From the NCBI GenBank assembly GCA_945861975.1, contig CAMAXD010000009.1, forward strand, positions 1 to 49,902: DNA of 49,902 nt, read 5' to 3'. Positions within the stretch are counted from its first letter, which is position 1. Each line of letters starts with the position of its first letter. This document shows positions 44,668-49,902 of the stretch, piece by piece. Both the position numbers and the translations under genes were made by a program. Source of the DNA: Candidatus Kuenenia stuttgartensis. Its GTDB lineage: Bacteria > Planctomycetota > Planctomycetia > Planctomycetales > Planctomycetaceae. Under the pieces are notes generated by a model. The model was not told the DNA's origin. It did no database searches and saw only the letters and a list, made by a program, of their open reading frames with translations.

Positions 44668-45234
44668 ATGACTACTTCTACTTTGACGACTGATTCTTTG
44701 ACTTCCATTGTTTTGCGAGCCCAGGCCGGTGACCGGGATGCTTTTGGTGATCTCGTCACGTTGTTCGAATCCCGGATCTTCGGGATCGTCATGCAGCGAT
44801 TGCGAAACACAGCGGAAGCCGATGAAGTGGTGCAGGAAGTCTTCCTGCGAGCATTCCGGAAGCTGCCTCAGCTTCAGGATGCGGAACGATTCGGCGGCTG
44901 GTTGTGCCAGATTGCCGTTCGACTGTCTATCAATCGAGCTGTCCGGAGACCTAACGAAACCTGCGTTGAACCTGAGTCTTTCGATTCTGCTCAGGAATGC
45001 GAGGACACTCCGTTCGCGGCAATGATTCGACAGGAAAACATTGCACAGGTTCGCGAAGGTCTGAGCCAGCTTGGCCGATTGGATCGAGAAACCTTGTGGG
45101 CGTTCTACTTCGAAGGCTCTTCGTTGAAGGAAATGAGCGAGCAGTTTGAAAGCCCGATCGGGACGATCAAGCGGCGATTGCACACGGCTCGAGGTCGATT
45201 GCGGGATGTCATCAGCGCGATGCAGCCTGCCTGA
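44668..45234 (+). CDS. ECF-family RNA polymerase sigma factor
   Basis: A 188-residue extracytoplasmic-function sigma factor with regions 2 and 4 only. Region 2 has FGDLVTLFESRIFGIVMQRL and AEADEVVQEVFLRAFRKLPQ, and continues to FGGWLCQIAVRLSINRAVRR. Region 4 has LDRETLWAFYFEGSSLKEMS and the helix-turn-helix SPIGTIKRRLHTARGRLRDV. ATG 44668 follows GGAG at a long spacing. No anti-sigma factor gene is adjacent: the next gene is convergent. The stop codon runs directly into a 7-bp tandem repeat. Target promoters are unknown. Confidence 0.92.
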   Translation: MTTSTLTTDSLTSIVLRAQAGDRDAFGDLVTLFESRIFGIVMQRLRNTAEADEVVQEVFLRAFRKLPQLQDAERFGGWLCQIAVRLSINRAVRRPNETCVEPESFDSAQECEDTPFAAMIRQENIAQVREGLSQLGRLDRETLWAFYFEGSSLKEMSEQFESPIGTIKRRLHTARGRLRDVISAMQPA

Positions 45235-45317
45235 TGCCTGTTGCCTGTTGCCTGTTGCCTGTTGCCTGTTGCCTGTTGCCTGTTGCCTGTTGCCTGTTGC
45301 ATGTTGCCTGTTGCCTG
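45234..45317. repeat. 7-bp tandem repeat, 12 units
   Basis: The unit ttgcctg is repeated from the last base of the ECF sigma stop codon: one atgcctg, eight exact ttgcctg, one ttgcatg, then two exact units. A unit length that is not a multiple of 3 means copy-number change would shift any frame reading through it. It lies between the stop codon and a bidirectional terminator. Confidence 0.95.
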
Positions 45318-45345
45318 TTGTACTTCTATCAAGCCGTCCCTGAAC

Positions 45346-45385
45346 GAAAAGCCCGGCCTGCCTTCAAGAAGCGGCCGGGCTTTTC
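45346..45385. terminator. Bidirectional Rho-independent terminator
   Basis: The perfect 13-bp stem GAAAAGCCCGGCC / GGCCGGGCTTTTC has a 14-nt loop. The A/T ends of the stem supply a T-run on both strands, so it can end both the plus-strand ECF sigma transcript and the minus-strand DUF1559 transcript. Confidence 0.9.
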
Positions 45386-45452
45386 TGTTTGCGATGCCGA
45401 ACAAAATTCAGGGAACGTATTTACGGCGAAGTAGGCATCCCCAATGTGGAAG

Positions 45453-47963
45453 TCAGAATTCTCCCACATCCTCTGCACCCGCTTTGGTCGCCAGAGCTTC
45501 CAGAATTGTCTCATCGACATTTACCGAAACAGCTCGCACGGATCCGTCGGCCAGCACCATTTGTACGACTCCCGTATGAGGTGACCCAATTCCATCGGGA
45601 CCATTCAGATAAGGCGACTGACTGAAGCCTCTGATCGTTGCTCGACCACCAGCCAGATAAGACGCGTTTGGCTCCGAGGCATCTGTAATCATAATCGTAT
45701 TCGATGTGCCATCAGTAATGTCTCTAAAGCGGCACTCACGATTGTACCCAAAGATTCCTGCGCGCGGATCATCATTTTCCAGTGTCGCTGCATCCTCACC
45801 AACTCCAGCCATCGCCACGTAATCACCCGCAGAAGGATTTGCTCGTGCACCAGGCTGGCTGGGATTCTGGAAATTTGGCACGGCGATCTGTAGGGCCTGT
45901 GAATTCTCCTCTGCCTCCCAGCCGGCTTCACCATCGATCGACTCATGCAAGGCCTGCTGTTCGATGTACGGCAGAATTGAATAAGCCCAGCTCAGCCGTT
46001 CATCTGGTTCAAGATCATCGTTTTCGACTGTGCCTCGAGGAAATTCGTTGAAGGTATCGTGGTAGTTGTGGATCGCCAGTCCAAGCTGCTTGAGATTGTT
46101 TTTCGATTGCGTCCTCCGGGCAGCCTCGCGCGCCTGCTGAACAGCGGGCAGCAACAGGGCAATCAATACCGGTACGCCAACACTGGCTGACATGTTCCCC
46201 ATTGGATTTGCTGGAACTGATTGTCGTGTGGTTGACCCCAGTCCCTGTTCTGTTGCGTACCCCACGGTCACGTTTGGAAACATAGGCTCAGTGACCATCT
46301 CGACTGCTGGCAGGTCTTCCAGCCCGAATGGCATTTCCAGCCTTCCTCCCGCAATCTGCGGCAACACGTTCTGTTCCAGCAGATTGAACCCCATTGGAGC
46401 CAGTTGCAGAAGTTGCTGATAAGAAGGTGCTGGATCGGAAACCGTGATTGAGGAATACGCGCCGGGGAGTTCAGCCAGTGCCGCCGTCACATTTGCATCG
46501 GGTTTCCAGGCTGGCAGCTTTCCAGCTTCACGTTGTGCCATGGATTGAGCAGATCCCGGAGTCACGCTGGCGATCAGCCATTTCTCGCTCACCATGACTG
46601 TCGGAACGACTGGCATTCCCGGGAGGCTGAAGGAGAAGTACTCTCGCCCGTCCTTGCTGGTTTGGCGAATCGTGAATTCCGGATGCCTGACCTGTTGCTG
46701 GGCCAGTTCAGCGAGTCTGGCAATTCCTGCCACCAGCTTGTTCTTGTCTTTAACACTTGCTGCCACAACCGGCGAAAAGCCAATTGGAATCGGCAGAGCC
46801 GCGGGATCGGCATAAACGCACCAGACGTCTCCGAACGCGTCAATGAAATTTTCACGTGGATCACTGCCGAAGACTTCTGTGATCCTGGCAAGACCCTCTT
46901 CAAGTTCTACTTCTGCCTTTGGTTCCAGTTTCTGCATCAGGCTGCGAACAGTTCCGAGGACGGTATCGATCGAGCCACCCAGATCAAACGTTGCTGCGGC
47001 AAAACCAGAGGTGGCTTTGGGCATCGGTGGCAGTTCATTCAGCGAGAGGTTTCTTTGCTTCAGCAAAGCCGCGAGCCCCGTGAGCGGTCCCTCTGCATTC
47101 AGCCGCATATCCTGCCATGTCTGCGGTCCCTGATATCCTGTCTGCATTGTTAGTTCACGAATATTGTGGAGTCCCAGCAATGCGGCGAACTCACGAATCG
47201 TCATCACCTCACCCGATGGTGTAGGCGGCATGCTGAAGTCACCAAACTCATCCAGCAGGCGGCCACTATCCAGCCAGGCAAAGCTGTCCACGGTGTATCC
47301 GGCATGAGATCTGAGTTTAGCCCAAAGTGGATTCTTCGTGATGTTCTCTGTTTTACCCGATGCGGTCGCAATAATCTGTTCGCTCGCATTGAGCCCGATA
47401 CCCATCACAAGATGTCCCGATTCATTCCACCAACTGAACTCCACATTGGGAACGTTGGTACCAATGAACGACACCGCGCGACCTTCAATGCTTTTCAGCT
47501 GCACGTCTTCGTGAGCTGACGCGGCAGCTTGCTGAATCAACGGCTCAAGGACTTCAATGAATTTACCGGCATCATGCAGGACAACGAGACCATAGGGGCT
47601 GAAGCCGTCACCACTGCCTGACATGCTGCCTGCGATTGAAAAGCCCTGTTGTCGCAGATGCTCGATCGCTTCTCGTGCCAGAACGCCCTGTTCTTCACCA
47701 GCGGCAGAAATCAACATTTGCCCGATGTCGAGCAGTCTTGCCGTTAGTTCGGTTTCTTCCAGAGCCTTCCACGCAGCCGTCTCTTTGATCGCCGGCAAGT
47801 GGGCGGAGGTTCCATCAAACGTAACAAGCAGAAAACTGCTGGATGGCAGCAACTCCGTTACTGCGACTTTTGATTCTTCCGTCTTTTCTTCATCAGCACC
47901 GCCGACCCACGCCAGGGACATGCCCGCCGCGAGCATGCTCATCCATGCCATCAGGATTTTCAT
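45453..47963 (-). CDS. Long secreted protein with C-terminal DUF1559-like domain
   Basis: An 836-residue exported protein. ATG 47963 has a strong ribosome-binding site (AGGAGG about 5 nt upstream) and starts a signal peptide (MKILMAWMSMLAAGMSLAWV). The first about 570 residues are an alpha/beta region with FLLVTFDGTSAHLPAIKETA, resembling DUF3352-type sequences but not clearly assigned. From about residue 590, DUF1559 (SBP_bac_10) features appear: LIALLLPAVQQAREAARRTQ, SKNNLKQLGLAIHNYHDTFN, EFPRG, FRDITDGTSNTIMITDASEP, and VQMVLADGSVRAVS at the end. Typical DUF1559 proteins are 300-400 residues with a pilin-like methylation helix at the N-terminus; here the same helix is internal. Function unknown. 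Confidence 0.85.
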   Translation of the reverse strand: MKILMAWMSMLAAGMSLAWVGGADEEKTEESKVAVTELLPSSSFLLVTFDGTSAHLPAIKETAAWKALEETELTARLLDIGQMLISAAGEEQGVLAREAIEHLRQQGFSIAGSMSGSGDGFSPYGLVVLHDAGKFIEVLEPLIQQAAASAHEDVQLKSIEGRAVSFIGTNVPNVEFSWWNESGHLVMGIGLNASEQIIATASGKTENITKNPLWAKLRSHAGYTVDSFAWLDSGRLLDEFGDFSMPPTPSGEVMTIREFAALLGLHNIRELTMQTGYQGPQTWQDMRLNAEGPLTGLAALLKQRNLSLNELPPMPKATSGFAAATFDLGGSIDTVLGTVRSLMQKLEPKAEVELEEGLARITEVFGSDPRENFIDAFGDVWCVYADPAALPIPIGFSPVVAASVKDKNKLVAGIARLAELAQQQVRHPEFTIRQTSKDGREYFSFSLPGMPVVPTVMVSEKWLIASVTPGSAQSMAQREAGKLPAWKPDANVTAALAELPGAYSSITVSDPAPSYQQLLQLAPMGFNLLEQNVLPQIAGGRLEMPFGLEDLPAVEMVTEPMFPNVTVGYATEQGLGSTTRQSVPANPMGNMSASVGVPVLIALLLPAVQQAREAARRTQSKNNLKQLGLAIHNYHDTFNEFPRGTVENDDLEPDERLSWAYSILPYIEQQALHESIDGEAGWEAEENSQALQIAVPNFQNPSQPGARANPSAGDYVAMAGVGEDAATLENDDPRAGIFGYNRECRFRDITDGTSNTIMITDASEPNASYLAGGRATIRGFSQSPYLNGPDGIGSPHTGVVQMVLADGSVRAVSVNVDETILEALATKAGAEDVGEF

Positions 47964-47989
47964 TCGATCCTCCTCTGTCTGATTCAAAA

Positions 47990-48307
47990 ATGCCAGATAC
48001 GGACAATCAATCAGGCATGAATCTAGCAGACACGATAGCGAATGCTATGCGACACGCATCGGCCAAACTGATTCGAGTCACGGCGGATATCAGGAACAAC
48101 AATCTTGAATTGACCGTTGAAGACAATGGACATGGTTTTGATATGGGAAACGTTATTCAAAATATTCGCAGTGGCTACGGAATCGCTAGTATCCGAGAAC
48201 GCGCGATGATTTGTGGTGGCAGGGCCGAACTGACGACTGGACCGGGCAAGGGGACGACTGTTTTCGCACAGCTTCCACTCAAGAATCGGAGGAAGAATTG
48301 TGACTGA
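47990..48307 (+). pseudogene. 5'-truncated sensor histidine kinase (HATPase domain only)
   Basis: A 105-codon frame from ATG 47990 encodes only the ATP-binding end of a NarL-type sensor kinase: N-box TIANAMRHASAK, G1 VEDNGHGFDMG, and YGIASIRERAMICGGRAELT, then GKGTTVFAQLPL. The sensor and dimerisation/phosphoacceptor parts are missing. Only 26 bp separate it from the divergent start of the DUF1559 gene (47963), and there is no ribosome-binding site, so its 5' end was probably lost by rearrangement. It overlaps the response regulator start by 8 bp, the usual kinase-regulator coupling. Confidence 0.75.
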
Positions 48308-48656
48308 AATACGGGTGTTAATCGCCGACGATCACAATCTGATGCGATCGGGTCTGAAAATGCTGATCAATACTCAGCCTGATCTGATTGTCGTGGGCGA
48401 AGCCGGCGATTTCCCGACTGCTCGAGAGCGAATTGTCGAGTTGCGTCCCCACGTGGTCACGATGGACCTTTCAATGCCCGGTGGTGATGCTGTCCACGAG
48501 ATTAAAGAGCTGGCTCGGGATTTTCCGGACGTTCGGATTCTTGTCCTGACCATGCATGATGACTGCACCATGCTTCAGGCCGTGTTTTCGGCCGGTGCTA
48601 TTGGGTATCTGGTTAAGTCTGCGGCTGATACTGAGCTGTTAACGGCGGCGAGAAAC
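48300..48656 (+). pseudogene. NarL/FixJ-type response regulator cut after its receiver domain
   Basis: GTG 48300 begins a receiver domain: IRVLIADDHNLMRSGLKMLI with the acidic pocket, the phospho-acceptor Asp in VVTMDLSMPGGDA, the Thr in RILVLTMHDD, and Lys in GAIGYLVKSAADTELLTAA. At about 48650 homology stops at a 13-bp tandem repeat followed by IS3-type sequence on the opposite strand. The LuxR-type helix-turn-helix is missing. The open frame continues to 49085 through unrelated sequence. It cannot bind DNA as a normal NarL-type regulator. Confidence 0.8.
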
Positions 48657-48685
48657 CGTGGCGAGAAACCGTGGCGAGAAACCGT
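48647..48685. repeat. 13-bp tandem repeat, three copies, at the IS junction
   Basis: ggcgagaaaccgt occurs at 48647-48659, 48660-48672 and 48673-48685, followed by a partial ggcgag. It lies exactly where the receiver-domain homology ends and the IS3 remnant begins. Confidence 0.95.
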
Positions 48686-49373
48686 GGCGAGTGTTGGAAG
48701 TGATGATAGTCGCCATGGCGGCGGTGACGATACGAACGATGGCGGAGCCGGGCACGACACGTCGAGTACACACATCGATCACGCACGCCAGAAACCAAAA
48801 ACCTTCGTCGGTCGCAATGTCTGTCAGATCAGATACCAGCTTTTCTCCCGGCTTTTCCGCAGTGAAATCGCGATCCATCACGTTCTCCGCAACTGGCAGA
48901 GAATGATTCGAATCGATCGTCGTCACACGGACTCTCTTCTCCGTGGAAGCCGTGACTTTCCTGTTTCATCATCGCCGCCACTGAGTTTCCACGCACCTCA
49001 AAGCCCCGCTTCAACAATTCCTGATGCATCCTGGGACTGCCGTCAACATCCAGATATCACTCGGAATGGATCGATCGAACTCTGAAGCCAAAGCATCACG
49101 AAGAGCCTCACGCTCACTCGCAGGACGCTTCTTCCATGCATAAAAACCAGGACGTGCTACCTGCAGTACATCACACATCACGGTGCTGCTCAAAGAACTG
49201 GATTTCAGTTCTTTTCGTTCGCGAAGAAGGCCGCTGCTTTTTTTAGTATCTCTCGCTCCATCCGCTAACGACGGTTCTCTTCCCGAAGTTCCTCATGGAC
49301 ATCCATTTCCAACACAGGATTTCCCTTTCCGTATTTCTCACGCCACTTCCGCAGCAGGTTCACATTCATGACG
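48686..49373 (-). mobile_element. Decayed IS3-family element (orfA and orfB fragments)
   Basis: On the minus strand, 49373 down to about 49190 encodes the tail of an orfA-type transposase: MNVNLLRKWREKYGKGNPVL, then ELREENRR, a TAG where TTG (Leu) is expected, then RMEREILKKAAAFFANEK with an A7 stretch (CTAAAAAAAGC) that matches the IS3 slippery site. Downstream come orfB pieces in shifting frames: MCDVLQVARPGFYAWKKRPA (about 49175), MHQELLKRGFEVRGNSVAAM (about 49029) and the integrase start KPGEKLVSDLTDIATDEGFW, then LACVIDVCTRRVV (about 48850-48740). Homology ends before the second catalytic Asp. No terminal inverted repeats were found. The element is inactive. Confidence 0.85.
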
Positions 49374-49422
49374 CTCGCTCGGCAAGCCAAATCAAAACTA
49401 ACAGGGAAGTCTGGTTCCAGTC

Positions 49423-49902
49423 TTAGACGGCGCGATTATCAGCAATCGCTGTCAGGAAGAATTCACGATGAGCATTGACCGCGTGATTGTCCTCAAACAG
49501 TACGTGATTGGCAGCCAGAATACGATGGCTGGTCAGCATTCGCAGTTCGGGATTCTGAGCAATTTCAAGAGCTTTTCTCACATAGTCGGTCGCGGAATTT
49601 ACGACCAGATCCGGGATCCCCATCTTGAGGTAAGCCGCCAGTCCGAATCGACTGCGATGCATCGTACCGGGCCATGTAACCACCGGAGTTCCGCAGGAAA
49701 ATGCATCGTATAACGAATTCGCTCCGCCACCATAATGCAACGTATCGAGAATAACATCTGCAGCTGAAACGGTTCGCAAATATTCGACACGGCTTTGTCG
49801 ACGAAGAAACATCACACGATCGGCTACATCGGGAATGCCCTGACGAAATCGTGCTTCCAGCATTCGACTGATCGGATGTTGTGAATCTTCAATCACATAG
49901 AC
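49423..49902 (-). CDS. C-terminal part of a GT41 (O-GlcNAc transferase-like) glycosyltransferase, truncated by the window edge
   Basis: The frame is open to the window end, so the N-terminus is outside. The 159 visible residues match the C-terminal catalytic part of GT41/SPINDLY-type glycosyltransferases: AADVILDTLHYGGGANSLYD, then AFSCGTPVVTWPG and HRSRFGLAAYLKMGIPDLVV, followed by DYVRKALEIAQNPELR. In this family the segment binds the UDP-sugar. Bacterial members often carry N-terminal TPR repeats, which would lie beyond the edge. The stop is TAG at 49423. The acceptor is unknown. Confidence 0.88.
   Translation of the reverse strand, partial: VYVIEDSQHPISRMLEARFRQGIPDVADRVMFLRRQSRVEYLRTVSAADVILDTLHYGGGANSLYDAFSCGTPVVTWPGTMHRSRFGLAAYLKMGIPDLVVNSATDYVRKALEIAQNPELRMLTSHRILAANHVLFEDNHAVNAHREFFLTAIADNRAV

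Noticed and set aside
45234-45317. CRISPR-like array
   Set aside because: The repeat is a head-to-tail 7-bp unit with no spacers.
45105-45404. Minus-strand frame with QQATGNR repeats
   Set aside because: Created by the 7-bp tandem repeat; it overlaps the sigma factor gene and the terminator.

Overview
The window looks like chromosomal DNA of a Planctomycetota bacterium, probably family Planctomycetaceae. This rests on recognised gene content. There is a DUF1549/DUF1553 cytochrome-type protein next to a PPC-domain secreted protein, a DUF1559 protein, a DUF1080 protein, an eIF1/SUI1-like factor, small membrane proteins with an NPY-type N-terminus, and many short palindromic intergenic repeats. 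The genus is not fixed by anything I can see. No rRNA, tRNA or CRISPR array was recognised.

Layout. 1-4.7 kb: two minus-strand secreted proteins (PPC-domain; DUF1549/1553). 5.2-7.8 kb: a long lipoprotein rich in YPGA-type repeats. 7.9-12.2 kb: a small membrane protein, then the dnaG-rpoD replication/transcription pair on the minus strand. 12.2-13.1 kb: gene-poor DNA packed with palindromes. 13.1-18.0 kb: a Gfo/Idh/MocA oxidoreductase and a SWIM-SNF2 helicase. 18.1-19.3 kb: argG. 19.9-24.2 kb: kdsD followed by a very large LptA/OstA-like envelope protein, which points to an LPS-type outer membrane pathway. 24.4-31.6 kb: mostly small single genes (SUI1, VOC, CIA30, MFS, MOSC, DUF4345-like, a lipoprotein, DUF1080 and a TPR-like protein). 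32.1-34.1 kb: groES-groEL. 34.4-38.4 kb, minus strand: a broken CHASE4-HAMP receptor, a Cys-rich CopZ-N-like protein, map, then argB with a previously easy-to-miss 53-codon gene overlapping its stop. 38.9-43.3 kb: a divergent Nramp-like transporter carrying an EF-hand-like acidic insert, nadK, and a porin with a Cys-rich N-terminus. 44-45.2 kb: a small unknown gene and an ECF sigma factor ending in a 7-bp tandem repeat. 45.5-48 kb: a long DUF1559 protein. 48-49.4 kb: a two-component pair decayed at both ends and abutting an IS3-family remnant. 49.4 kb to the end: the C-terminal part of a GT41-type glycosyltransferase.

Most of the window is housekeeping and envelope biology. The clear non-routine items are the argB-coupled small ORF, the acidic insert in the Nramp-like transporter, the YPGA lipoprotein, the oversized LptA-like protein beside kdsD, the two decayed signalling loci, and several families of hairpin or tandem repeats. 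I did not find convincing evidence of a complete new defence or mobile system.
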